From: Metapseudomonas otitidis
Lineage (GTDB): Bacteria > Pseudomonadota > Gammaproteobacteria > Pseudomonadales > Pseudomonadaceae
Length of the DNA: 64,000 nucleotides
Assembly (NCBI RefSeq): GCF_900111835.1
Contig: NZ_FOJP01000008.1
Span: 124,001-188,000, forward strand
Reading direction: 5' to 3'
The notes below the pieces were generated by a model. The model did no database searches, was not told where the DNA came from, and worked only from the letters and a program-made list of their open reading frames with translations. A program made the position numbers and the translations under genes. Below, piece by piece: positions 34,767-42,878 of the stretch; within the stretch, counting starts at the first letter, position 1, and every line of letters starts with the position of its first letter.

Positions 34767-36095
34767 TCAGAACATCACGGCCAGGGTCAGTTGGCTGTAG
34801 ACGTTGGTGCCGTTGCCGCCGACCTGGTTGCCGCCGCTGGTTTCGTCACGGTCGGGGCGGTAGAGGCCGACCAGGGGGCTGATCAGCAGGTGGTCGTTGA
34901 CCGCCCACTCCAGGTACAGGTCCAGCTCGCGGCCGTCGAGGTTGAGCTGCTCGTGGCGGTCCAGGGTGTTGAAGTCGAAGTACAGGACGCCGAGGGTGAG
35001 GTTCTCCAGGGGCTTGGCCTTCAGGCCGACATGGTGGATGCCGGTGTTGCGATTGAACGGGCCGGCGTAGTTGGAGGCCACTTCGCCCTGGAACCAGGTG
35101 CCGTAGCCGCTGGAGAAGCCGTTGAACATCGAGTCCCAGTCCTGGGAATAGCGGCTGTAGCGGTAGGTGAGCTTGGGTGCCCAGGCGACGTCGGCGAAGG
35201 TGTAGCCGGCCTCGGTGTACCAGGCGGTTTCGCGGCCGGCGTCCTTGTCCTGCCAGGCGTATTCGAAGCCGAAGCTGGCGTTCTCGATGCCAGCATCGCC
35301 TTCGCCGCGCAGGCTGTAGATGTCCATGCCTTCGCGCTGCTTCTGGAAGTCGCTGGCCCACTGGTCGGTGACGTCGAGGCCGTGGATCCAGGTCAGCCCC
35401 AGGGTGCCGGCCTTGCCGGTGTAGTCGAGGGTGCCGGCGGCCAGCTCGGTCTCGGCCTGGGCGCGGTTGTCGGACTTCAGCCAGAGCACGCTGCCGTGCA
35501 GGCCGTCCTGGCCGCCCAGGCGCAGCACGGCGGTGCGGTCGAAGGCATGGCGGGCGGCGATGTAGTAGGCGCCGCCGCGGTCGAGGGCGCCGTCGGCCGG
35601 GCCCTGGCCGAGGTTGGGGCCGTCGTCGTTGATCAGGAAGCCGGTGCCCAGCTTGACCACCTGGCGGCCGAAGGAGACATCGATGCCGTCCTCGCCCAGC
35701 ACCGGCACCAGGTCGGCGGAGCGCCAGCCCAGGTTGGCGTCTTCGATCTTGGTGGTGCGCTCGCGGCCGAGGGTGTTGCCCGCCGGGTCGCCGTCGCCCC
35801 AGGTGGCCGAGCTGACCCAGTTGAGGGCGCCGTAGAGGGTGCCGTTGCCGGCCAGGCCCTGGGTGCCGCTGACGCCGTACTTGATGAAGCCCTCGCGCCA
35901 GGTGGAGCCGCCGGAGGTGCCGTCGTAGTTCTTGCGGTTGTTCATCATGCCGTAGACGGCCAGCAGGTCGGCGTTCAGGTGGGTGTCCTCATCGGCGTAG
36001 AACTCGTAGGCGCGCGCGCCCTGGCTGGCGGCGAGCAGGGCCGCGCCCAGGGCGATGGCCTGTGCCAGCCTGTGCAGTCGGATCGGGTGCCCCAT
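34767..36095 (-). CDS. outer-membrane beta-barrel porin, OprD-like or alginate-export-like
   Basis: A 442-residue exported protein: the signal peptide is cut after GARA, and alternating amphipathic strands end in the typical outer-membrane signature, LTLAVMF with terminal Phe. The pattern resembles substrate-specific porins of pseudomonads. The ATG at 36095 is chosen for the signal peptide and the GGGAG site upstream. Its position before dctPQM suggests organic-acid passage, but it has its own upstream region and no recognisable sigma-54 site. Confidence 0.75.
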   Translation of the reverse strand: MGHPIRLHRLAQAIALGAALLAASQGARAYEFYADEDTHLNADLLAVYGMMNNRKNYDGTSGGSTWREGFIKYGVSGTQGLAGNGTLYGALNWVSSATWGDGDPAGNTLGRERTTKIEDANLGWRSADLVPVLGEDGIDVSFGRQVVKLGTGFLINDDGPNLGQGPADGALDRGGAYYIAARHAFDRTAVLRLGGQDGLHGSVLWLKSDNRAQAETELAAGTLDYTGKAGTLGLTWIHGLDVTDQWASDFQKQREGMDIYSLRGEGDAGIENASFGFEYAWQDKDAGRETAWYTEAGYTFADVAWAPKLTYRYSRYSQDWDSMFNGFSSGYGTWFQGEVASNYAGPFNRNTGIHHVGLKAKPLENLTLGVLYFDFNTLDRHEQLNLDGRELDLYLEWAVNDHLLISPLVGLYRPDRDETSGGNQVGGNGTNVYSQLTLAVMF

Positions 36096-36491
36096 GGTGT
36101 GTCTCCCTTGCGTGGTGTTGTGCGTCCGGGGCGTCGGCCCCGTGGTGGGTTGGCATGCCGTGGCGCGGGGCGACGGCGGGGGCATTTGTGCGCCGATGGG
36201 GCTGGGCCGTCTTGTCCGTCCCTGCCAGGCGCTTGACCGCGCCGGACGTGGCCTGGCGGATGTCAGCCAGCTACAAGAGGGGCGGCAGGCAGGGGCAAGA
36301 CGCTGGCGCGGGGCGGGGGCAAAGTGACCCGGACCCTGCACCGTTGCGCCGGTTTTGCGCAGCCCGGTGGGGGCGACAGACGGGCCTGGCGATGCGCCGA
36401 ATGGCTGATAGGGGAACGGGGGTTGCCTTCATGCTCTGGCCAGGCCGGTGTCACGACAAATCAGAACAACAGACTCCGAGGTTCACCCACC
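36096..36491. other. divergent control region, porin / amino-acid permease
   Basis: No gene is seen. A small GGGGC/GCCCC hairpin lies at 36128-36141. CCGAGG upstream of 36492 serves as the permease ribosome site. I found no confident promoter or operator, and no GG-N10-GC element facing the porin. Confidence 0.4.
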
Positions 36492-37991
36492 ATGTCGCTC
36501 AATGAACAGCTCAGCGTGCACCTGAGCCGAGGCTCGGTCGGCTTCCCGACGGCCCTGGCCAGTACCATCGGCCTGATCATGGCCAGCCCGGTCATCCTCA
36601 CCGCCACCATGGGCTTCGGCATCGGCGGCAGCGCCTTCGCCATCGCCATGCTGATCGCCCTGGTGATGATGCTGGCGCAGTCCACCACCTTCGCCGAAGC
36701 CGCGTCGATGATCCCCACCACCGGCTCGGTGTACGACTACATCTCCTGCGGCATGGGGCGCTTCTTCGCCATCACCGGCACCATCGCGGCCTACCTGATC
36801 GTCCACGTGTTCGCCGGCACCGCCGAAACCATCCTCTCCGGGGTGATGGCGCTGGTGAACTTCGAGCACCTCAACACCCTGGCCGAGTCGGCGGGCGGTT
36901 CCTGGCTTTTGGGCGTGGGCTTCGTGGTGGTGTTCGGCATCCTCAATGCCTTCGGCGTCAGCGTGTTCGGCAAGGCCGAGGTGATCCTCACCTTCGGCAT
37001 GTGGACCACGCTGATGGTGTTCGGCGTGCTCGGGGTGCTGGCCGCGCCGGCGGTCGAGCTGGACGGCTGGTTCGGCGCCTCCCTGGTGGGCACCGATGTG
37101 GTCACCGTGCTGTCCCTGGTGGGCATGGCGATGTTCATGTTCGTCGGCTGCGAGTTCGTCACCCCGCTGGCGCCGGACCTGCGCAACTCCGCCCGCACCA
37201 TGCCCCGTGCCATGGCCCTGGGCCTGTGTGGCGTGGCCTCGTGCATGTTCATCTACGGGGCGGCGATGAAGCGCCAGGTGGAGAACGTGCTGCTGGACGA
37301 GGCCACCGGGGTGCACCTGCTGGATACGCCGATGGCCATCCCGCAGTTTGCCCAGCAGGTGATGGGCGACATCGGGCCGATCTGGCTGGGCATCGGCTTC
37401 CTCTTCGCCGGGGCGGCCACCATCAACACCCTGATGGCCGGCGTGCCGCGCATCCTCTATGGCATGGCGGTGGATGGCGCGCTGCCGAAGGTCTTCGCCT
37501 ACCTGCACCCGCGCTTCAAGACCCCGGTGCTGTGCATTGCCGTGGCGATGCTGATTCCCTGCGCCCACGCGGCCTACCTGGGTGGCAACGCCGACAACAT
37601 CGTGCCGCTGATCCTCGCGGCGGTCTGTGCCTGGGGCACGGCCTACCTGCTGGTGACGATCTCGGTGGTGCTGCTGCGCCTGCGTCGGCCGGACCTGCCG
37701 CGTGCCTACCGCTCGCCGTTCTTCCCGCTGCCGCAGATCGTCTCCAGCGTCGGCATCCTCATCGGCCTGTGGTTCATCGCCCCGCCAGGCATGAGCCGCA
37801 GCGACGTCTACGTGCCCTTTGCCGTGATGCTCAGCCTGACCGCCGCCTACGCGCTGTTCTGGACCCTGGTGGTGCAGCGGGTGAACCCGTTCCGCCCGGT
37901 GCCGGTGGAGGAGATCCTGGCGAAGGAGTTCAGCCACGAGCCGGGCATTCACCCTGCGGAGTTCCCGGGCCATGTTGCAAAGGCTGTCTGA
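36492..37991 (+). CDS. APC family amino-acid/amine permease
   Basis: A 499-residue transporter with about 12 membrane helices of the APC superfamily. It carries the helix-1 break GLIMASPVILTATMGFGIGG and TTGSVYDYISCGMG. It resembles putrescine/amino-acid exchangers of pseudomonads, but the substrate is not visible. The ATG at 36492 is chosen because the family homology begins there. The following DUF3156 gene overlaps it by 20 bases, showing translational coupling. Confidence 0.88.
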   Translation: MSLNEQLSVHLSRGSVGFPTALASTIGLIMASPVILTATMGFGIGGSAFAIAMLIALVMMLAQSTTFAEAASMIPTTGSVYDYISCGMGRFFAITGTIAAYLIVHVFAGTAETILSGVMALVNFEHLNTLAESAGGSWLLGVGFVVVFGILNAFGVSVFGKAEVILTFGMWTTLMVFGVLGVLAAPAVELDGWFGASLVGTDVVTVLSLVGMAMFMFVGCEFVTPLAPDLRNSARTMPRAMALGLCGVASCMFIYGAAMKRQVENVLLDEATGVHLLDTPMAIPQFAQQVMGDIGPIWLGIGFLFAGAATINTLMAGVPRILYGMAVDGALPKVFAYLHPRFKTPVLCIAVAMLIPCAHAAYLGGNADNIVPLILAAVCAWGTAYLLVTISVVLLRLRRPDLPRAYRSPFFPLPQIVSSVGILIGLWFIAPPGMSRSDVYVPFAVMLSLTAAYALFWTLVVQRVNPFRPVPVEEILAKEFSHEPGIHPAEFPGHVAKAV

Positions 37992-38553
37992 CCGGCTGGG
38001 CTGGAACCGCGCACCCTCGGGCTACCGCCCGGGGGTGACCCTGGCCCACCTGCGGCGTGACCTGGCCGGGCTGGACTGTGAGCCGCTGGGCCCCGGCCTG
38101 GCGCGCTTCGTGACGGCGGACGGGGTGCCGTTCGAGGCCCGCGAACGCACCCAGTCCGAGCTGTTGATGCACTTGGTGCTGGTGGAGTTCTCCCTCTACG
38201 TGCCGTCCCGCGAGGAGGGCCCCGCGCGGTTGGCGCTGCGCCACACCGGCCTGGTACGTCGCGAGGGGCTGGCCATCCGCCGCATGGCGGGCCAGGGCGA
38301 GACGCTGGAGGCGCTGGTGCACGCGCTGGAAAACGACCCGGCGCTGAAGGCGGCGCTGATGCCGCTGGACTTCAAGCGCCTGGAGCTGGAACGCACGGGC
38401 AGCACCTGGCAGGTGCGCCTGGAGCACATGGGGGCCAGCGAGGTGGTCAACCGCATGCCGGCCTTCCGTCGCTACATCCGCCTCGATGGGCCGCAGCGGG
38501 CCCTGCTGCTGGATGCGTTGCAGGAACTGGCGCGGCTGCTGGCGCAGCATTGA
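37972..38553 (+). CDS. DUF3156 family protein
   Basis: A 193-residue soluble protein that I place in the DUF3156 family on its typical position behind an APC permease and its pattern (LVLVEFSLYVPSREEGPARLALRHTG). It has no catalytic motif I recognise. Overlap with the permease gene implies coupled synthesis, perhaps a cytoplasmic partner of the transporter (inference). Confidence 0.65.
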   Translation: MLQRLSDRLGWNRAPSGYRPGVTLAHLRRDLAGLDCEPLGPGLARFVTADGVPFEARERTQSELLMHLVLVEFSLYVPSREEGPARLALRHTGLVRREGLAIRRMAGQGETLEALVHALENDPALKAALMPLDFKRLELERTGSTWQVRLEHMGASEVVNRMPAFRRYIRLDGPQRALLLDALQELARLLAQH

Positions 38554-38561
38554 GGGCCGAC

Positions 38562-39527
38562 TCAGTCCTCCGGTGTGGAGGCCTTCTTCTTCATGCCCGG
38601 GATCAACACCAGCTGGCGCAGGTCCGCCACCTTCAGGTCGATGCTCTTGCCGCTGGGGGACAGCGCCAGCTCGCCCATGGCGAATACGCGGAAGTAGTCC
38701 ACCTCCTCCCGCAGCAGGCTGTCGAGGTAACCCCGGAAGCGGTAGGCATCCATCTGCTCCTTGGCGATGTAGAGGAACACCGGCTTGTTGTCGATGCGGT
38801 CGTAGAACTTCAGCTTGAAGCCGCTGCCGTAGCGGTCCACCAGCAAGGCACCGCCCTGCAGCACGCGGTTGGCATTGCCCAGCCGGGCGTAGCGGATGGC
38901 CTTGAAGTAAGCGGCGAGGGGCATCTCGCCTTCACCCACCACCCGCAGGCGCATGGCCTTGAAGTCCTCGTCGGACAGCTCCAGCCGTGCCTGCCGGTAG
39001 CACTCCACCAGGCGCTCCAGGCTGCTGGTGCGCTGGTTGGCGGAGGTGCGCTGGCGGGGCGTGCCGGCGCCTTCCTGCGGCTTGGCAGGGGCGGGGTTCG
39101 GTGCGGGTTTGGTGGCTGTAGCAGGCTCCTGGCCGGCCGCGGGGCGCTCGGCCAGGGGCTCGAACACGTCGATGTAGTCGTGCAGCTTGCGCCGCGCCTG
39201 GCGCAGCCGGGCCTCGGCTTCGCTCTCGCCGGGCAGGCGGCCTTCGGCGTCCTCCTCCTCGGTGCGCATCCACTCGCAGTCGGGGGCATGGGGCGAGTGG
39301 GGGTTCTCGCGGAAGTGGGCGGCCTTGTAGGTCTCGTTCGGCTGCTTGTCGTAGTTGGCCGCCGTCACCTTGGCGCCCAGTGCGCGGCAGGCGGGGTTGG
39401 AGCAGAGGAAGTCGAAGCGGCTGCGTGGCTCCGGCAGGGAGAAGTACGCCCGCCGGGCTTCGGCGATGGACAGCACTTCGTCCAGCTGGACGCAGTAGGC
39501 GCGGGTGATGGGGGCTTTGCTGGGCAT
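38562..39527 (-). CDS. unknown protein with a Cys/His amino-terminal motif
   Basis: A 321-residue protein I cannot assign. Residues about 40-90 hold FLCSNPACRALG and later HFRENPHSPHAPDCEW, a C-x4-C ... H-x2-H-x3-C set that could bind zinc and recalls the start of CoiA-like or phage-associated zinc proteins. A Pro/Ala/Lys-rich linker (about 125-165) separates it from a well-ordered carboxy-terminal domain (about 170-320). No signal or membrane segment. It is transcribed alone, convergent with the DUF3156 gene. Confidence 0.6.
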   Translation of the reverse strand: MPSKAPITRAYCVQLDEVLSIAEARRAYFSLPEPRSRFDFLCSNPACRALGAKVTAANYDKQPNETYKAAHFRENPHSPHAPDCEWMRTEEEDAEGRLPGESEAEARLRQARRKLHDYIDVFEPLAERPAAGQEPATATKPAPNPAPAKPQEGAGTPRQRTSANQRTSSLERLVECYRQARLELSDEDFKAMRLRVVGEGEMPLAAYFKAIRYARLGNANRVLQGGALLVDRYGSGFKLKFYDRIDNKPVFLYIAKEQMDAYRFRGYLDSLLREEVDYFRVFAMGELALSPSGKSIDLKVADLRQLVLIPGMKKKASTPED

Positions 39528-39660
39528 CCGAGCGGTTCCCTGGCTGGAGGCAAGAACGGCGATTATGCCGGCCCCGGCGGTGGCGGCAAACGGTCGGCTG
39601 GAGTGGGCGCCGGGTGGGTGCTAGGGTCGTGGCGTTCGTGCATTCAACAAGGAGTGAGTC

Positions 39661-39849
39661 ATGGCATCGCACAAGCTCAAGGGTGGAAGGCCCGTCGGCA
39701 GCGCCCGCTCGAAGGGCCGGGGAGGGCAGGCCGTACCCGGCAACCGCCAGGGCCGTGCCCCGCGCAAGACCCGCTCGGGGGTGCCGGCACTGTTGATCGC
39801 CGGCGGGATCGTGCTGCTGGTGATCGGCCTCGCGGTACTGACCCGCTGA
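39661..39849 (+). CDS. small basic membrane protein
   Basis: A 62-residue protein: a very basic first 40 residues (HKLKGGRPVGSARSKGRGG) and a single carboxy-terminal membrane helix (ALLIAGGIVLLVIGLAVL). AAGGAG lies at good distance from the ATG and a strong terminator follows, so a real monocistronic gene is likely. Function is unknown; the basic tail could bind nucleic acid or acidic lipid. Confidence 0.7.
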   Translation: MASHKLKGGRPVGSARSKGRGGQAVPGNRQGRAPRKTRSGVPALLIAGGIVLLVIGLAVLTR

Positions 39850-39871
39850 GGCGGTTGGCGTGATCCAGAAG

Positions 39872-39898
39872 AGCCCCGGCCATCGCGCCGGGGCTTTT
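39872..39898 (+). terminator. Rho-independent terminator of the small membrane protein gene
   Basis: AGCCCCGG and CCGGGGCT form an 8-bp stem around an 8-base loop, followed by TTTT. It starts 22 bases after the stop. Confidence 0.85.
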
Positions 39899-39902
39899 GC
39901 AT

Positions 39903-40229
39903 TCAGAGGTCGAGCAGTGACGGCGCGATACCGAGCGCCTTGGCGATTTTCTCCCGGGTGGCCTTGCGCGGCCTGCTGGCTTGCTCCTGCTGCGCGTAGG
40001 CCGGTTGGCTGATCCCGATCCGGGCGGCCACTTCTGCCTGGGACAGACCCAGGTGACGGCGCCAGGCAGCAATCGGCGTCAGCCCGTCCTTCACCATGTG
40101 GCCCACCACCTCGTTGGGCACCCGGTCGGCTTGCGGGTGGCTGGCGATGTACTGGGCGTAGGGAATGACGACGAAGGCTGGCTTGCCCTCGGCGTCGTTG
40201 ATGATCTGCACATCAGTAGGTGTGTTCAT
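39903..40229 (-). CDS. XRE-family antitoxin of a type II toxin-antitoxin pair
   Basis: A 108-residue protein. An amino-terminal strand-helix part (VQIINDAEGKPAFVVIPYAQY) resembles antitoxin dimerisation segments. A helix-turn-helix domain of the Cro/C1 type follows (LGLSQAEVAARIGISQPAYAQQE). It overlaps the toxin gene by 17 bases and is second in the pair. It should neutralise the toxin and repress their shared promoter. Confidence 0.88.
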   Translation of the reverse strand: MNTPTDVQIINDAEGKPAFVVIPYAQYIASHPQADRVPNEVVGHMVKDGLTPIAAWRRHLGLSQAEVAARIGISQPAYAQQEQASRPRKATREKIAKALGIAPSLLDL

Positions 40230-40467
40230 CGCGCTTCTTGACCTCTTCGATACTCACGATCTGGATGCCGCCGTCCCAGTCGAACAACACCCGGTAGTGG
40301 CCGACGCGCAGCCTGTAACCGTACGCGTGATGGACGAGTGCCTTGACGTTTTGCACGTCCGGCATGAAAGCCAGTGCCTGGACCGCGTCATAGAGACGCC
40401 GCTGGTCGTTGGGGGGGATCTTGCGGAGTTGCTTGACGGCCTTCCGTGTCCACTGGATCTCATTCAT
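40213..40467 (-). CDS. RelE/ParE-family toxin
   Basis: An 84-residue RelE-superfamily protein with the typical start (MNEIQWTRKAVKQLRKIP) and the core YRLRVGHYRVLFDW, whose basic residues serve mRNA cleavage in RelE. The ATG at 40467 is preferred; a TTG 15 bases upstream is possible. The toxin precedes the antitoxin, the HigBA-like order. The region upstream is strikingly AT-rich compared with the rest of the window. Confidence 0.88.
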   Translation of the reverse strand: MNEIQWTRKAVKQLRKIPPNDQRRLYDAVQALAFMPDVQNVKALVHHAYGYRLRVGHYRVLFDWDGGIQIVSIEEVKKRDEHTY

Positions 40468-40480
40468 CCCGACGCCACTC

Positions 40481-40505
40481 AATATATAAGCAATATAAGT
40501 AACGT
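40481..40505 (-). promoter_or_regulatory. AT-rich promoter/operator of the toxin-antitoxin pair
   Basis: Two direct copies of ATATAAG, two bases apart (CTTATAT on the transcribed strand), lie just upstream of the toxin start. The AT content contrasts with its surroundings and fits an autoregulated promoter. Confidence 0.5.
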
Positions 40506-40689
40506 AACAGGTGTTTTTGTCAGGCGAGCCGAAGGCGTTGTAGGGGCGTTCCGGCTCTCCATGGCGCGTCTTCCCAACGGCAGGTGCCGTTCACGCTCCC
40601 CCGGCTGGTAGCCCCCTGAACGGGCCAACATCGACTGGCACCAAACCTGCACAGGACGTGGCGTTGAGCCGCTGTTGCGCCTTCATCGA

Positions 40690-40699
40690 TAACATGTTA
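40690..40699. promoter_or_regulatory. small palindrome before the AraC-family regulator
   Basis: TAACATGTTA is a perfect 10-bp palindrome 46 bases upstream of the regulator start, in an AT-richer stretch. It may be a promoter-proximal binding site. Confidence 0.3.
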
Positions 40700-40745
40700 A
40701 CTATTCGCCGACAACAACAAGACAGCCACCCCAATGGAGGTGCCT

Positions 40746-41696
40746 ATGAACGCCGCTCTCGCTGCCCAAGACGGTCTGGATGGCTGGAAAGCCGCGCTGC
40801 AAGCCATCTGCGGGAAGTTCGAAACCCAGATCGCCTTCAACCGCTCGCTGTTCATCGGCGACATCTCGCTGCGTGATCATTCCGGCCTCACGATGGCGCA
40901 CCTGCGCACCAATGCCGGGCTCATTGCCCGCTCGTCGAACAAGGCCGACCACGACAACGACCAGCACTGCTTCCTGGTGAGCCAGCGCAGCGGGCATTCG
41001 CAGATCAGCCAGGACGGTGTGGCCATCCACCTTGCCCCCGGCGAGATGCTGCTGATGGATTCGGTCGGCTCCTGCGAGATCACCCCCTTCGGCCTGATCG
41101 AGCATTGCTCGCTGTCCCTTCCGCGCCGCGAGGTGGAGCAGGTGGTGAAGCAGCGCACCTTCGGCAAGATCCCCTCCGGCTGTTCCAGCGGGAAGATGTT
41201 GCACCTGCTGATGGACCAGCTCTGCCGCGAGGGCGAGGGGCCGGGCGAGGCGGGTGAGCGCGAGGCCATGCAGAGTGCCTTCATCTCGCTGCTGGCACCG
41301 GCCATGGCCCAGTCCGACGAGGAGCTGCCGAGCAGCGAGCCCCTGCACGGCGCCAGCCTGCGCAGCCATGTGCAGAAGCTGATCGACGACTCCCTGTCCC
41401 AGCCCAACCTCACGCCGCTGGGGTTGGCCAATCGCCTGAACATTTCCGTGCGCCACCTCTACCGGCTGTTCGAGGAGCAGGGCGACAGCGTCTGCCGCTA
41501 CATCCAGCGTTCGCGCCTGCAGCGCAGTGCCGCCGACCTGGCCAACCCGACCCTGCGCAGCGAGTCCATCACCGCCATCGCCTACAAATGGGGCTTCACC
41601 GACTCGGCGCATTTCAGCCGCTCGTTCAAGAAGCACTTCGAGCGCTCGCCGAAGGACTACCGCGCCAGCGCCTTGATGGTGGCCGGCGGTCGCTGA
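40746..41696 (+). CDS. AraC-family transcriptional regulator, FeaR-like
   Basis: A 316-residue regulator with an amino-terminal cupin-like sensing domain and a carboxy-terminal AraC double helix-turn-helix (LTPLGLANRLNISVRHLYRLF and ITAIAYKWGFTDSAHFSRSFKKHF). The whole-length pattern resembles FeaR, the activator of tynA and feaB for aromatic amine use. GGAGG lies before the ATG at 40746. No amine oxidase gene of the TynA type is adjacent. A phenylacetaldehyde-dehydrogenase-like gene is 10 kb away. Confidence 0.82.
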   Translation: MNAALAAQDGLDGWKAALQAICGKFETQIAFNRSLFIGDISLRDHSGLTMAHLRTNAGLIARSSNKADHDNDQHCFLVSQRSGHSQISQDGVAIHLAPGEMLLMDSVGSCEITPFGLIEHCSLSLPRREVEQVVKQRTFGKIPSGCSSGKMLHLLMDQLCREGEGPGEAGEREAMQSAFISLLAPAMAQSDEELPSSEPLHGASLRSHVQKLIDDSLSQPNLTPLGLANRLNISVRHLYRLFEEQGDSVCRYIQRSRLQRSAADLANPTLRSESITAIAYKWGFTDSAHFSRSFKKHFERSPKDYRASALMVAGGR

Positions 41697-41717
41697 GCCG
41701 CCGCCCCCTGAACGCAC

Positions 41718-41756
41718 AGCGCCGGACGGCCACGAGGACCGCCCGGCGCTTTCGTT
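41718..41756. terminator. hairpin terminator between convergent genes
   Basis: AGCGCCGG and CCGGCGCT form an 8-bp stem with further inner pairing, followed on the + strand by TTCGTTT. It lies between the AraC-family and amidohydrolase stops. Confidence 0.6.
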
Positions 41757-41768
41757 TGCAAGCGGTGA

Positions 41769-42878
41769 TCAGGCCAGGCGCGTGGCCAGTGCCTCCACCT
41801 GTTGCTCAAGGAACGCGGCGAAGGCCGCGCCCGGCTGCTGCAGGCCGATGAACTCCAGCAGCGGGTCCTCCACCGCCGTCCTCACCCCCGCCAGCGTCTC
41901 GATGGCCGCCAGCCCGCAGAAGGGCACGTAGGCTTCCGCATACCCCCCTTCGTGGACCAGCACCAGGCGCCCGTCGCAGAGCTGGTCCGCCGCCTCCAGC
42001 AGCAGGGTGGTCATCTGCCGGAAGGAGTCGCTGTGCAGCTGCATGCGCGCCAGCGGGTCCACCGCGTTGGCGTCGTAGCCGCAGGCCACCACGATCAGCT
42101 GCGGGCGGAAGCGCGTCAGCGCCGGCACCACGATGCGGCGCATGGCGTGTAGGTAAGCGTCGTGCCCGCTGCCGGCCGGCAGCGGGATGTTCAGGTTGAA
42201 ACCCAGCCCGTCGCCGATGCCTCGGTCCTCCACGCCGCCGTAGCCGGGTGGGAAGCAGTTCTCCTGGTGCAGGGACAGGGTCAGTACATCGTTGCGGGCC
42301 TCGTAGATGGACTGGGTGCCGTTGCCGTGGTGCACGTCCCAGTCCACCACCGCCACCCGCTCGATGCCGTGGCGCGCCCGCGCCGCCTCGATGGCGATGG
42401 GGATGTTGGCCAGCAGGCAGAAGCCCATGGCCTGGTCCGCCAGGCAGTGGTGGCCCGGTGGGCGGGAGAGGGCGTAGGCGTTGTCCGCCTCGCCCCGCAG
42501 CACCCGGTCCACCGCCTCGATGGCCAGCCCCGCCGAGCGCAGGGCGATGCCGTAGCTGCCCGGGCCCACCGGGGCTTCCGGGCCCAGCTCGCCGCCACCG
42601 GCATCGCTCAACTGGCGGAAGCGCTCCAGGTAGTGCGCCGGGTGGATGCGCAACAGGTCCGCCTCGGTGGCGGGCGCGGCGCTGCCCATCTGCAGGTGCT
42701 CGGCAAGCCCGGACACCTCCACCAGGTTCTTCAGCCGGCGTTTGGTCTCGGGGGATTCGGCGAACCCGGCGGCGGCCGGCGGCTGCACCCAGCCGCCTAC
42801 CGGCAGGGTCAGCGCGCGCATGCCGGCGCTGTGCCAGAAACAGTGTTCATCGGAAAGAAAGGCGGTACGGCGACTCAT
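41769..42878 (-). CDS. histone-deacetylase-family amidohydrolase
   Basis: A 369-residue class II HDAC-like zinc hydrolase. SRPPGHHC has the catalytic His pair, DWDVHHGNGTQ gives two zinc ligands (Asp, His), and GYDANAVDP the third Asp. It closely resembles the P. aeruginosa HDAC-like enzyme PA3774. Bacterial members remove acyl groups from amines or hydrolyse thioesters. The start at 42878 overlaps the MFS permease stop (ATGA), so the enzyme probably processes what the permease imports. Confidence 0.92.
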   Translation of the reverse strand: MSRRTAFLSDEHCFWHSAGMRALTLPVGGWVQPPAAAGFAESPETKRRLKNLVEVSGLAEHLQMGSAAPATEADLLRIHPAHYLERFRQLSDAGGGELGPEAPVGPGSYGIALRSAGLAIEAVDRVLRGEADNAYALSRPPGHHCLADQAMGFCLLANIPIAIEAARARHGIERVAVVDWDVHHGNGTQSIYEARNDVLTLSLHQENCFPPGYGGVEDRGIGDGLGFNLNIPLPAGSGHDAYLHAMRRIVVPALTRFRPQLIVVACGYDANAVDPLARMQLHSDSFRQMTTLLLEAADQLCDGRLVLVHEGGYAEAYVPFCGLAAIETLAGVRTAVEDPLLEFIGLQQPGAAFAAFLEQQVEALATRLA

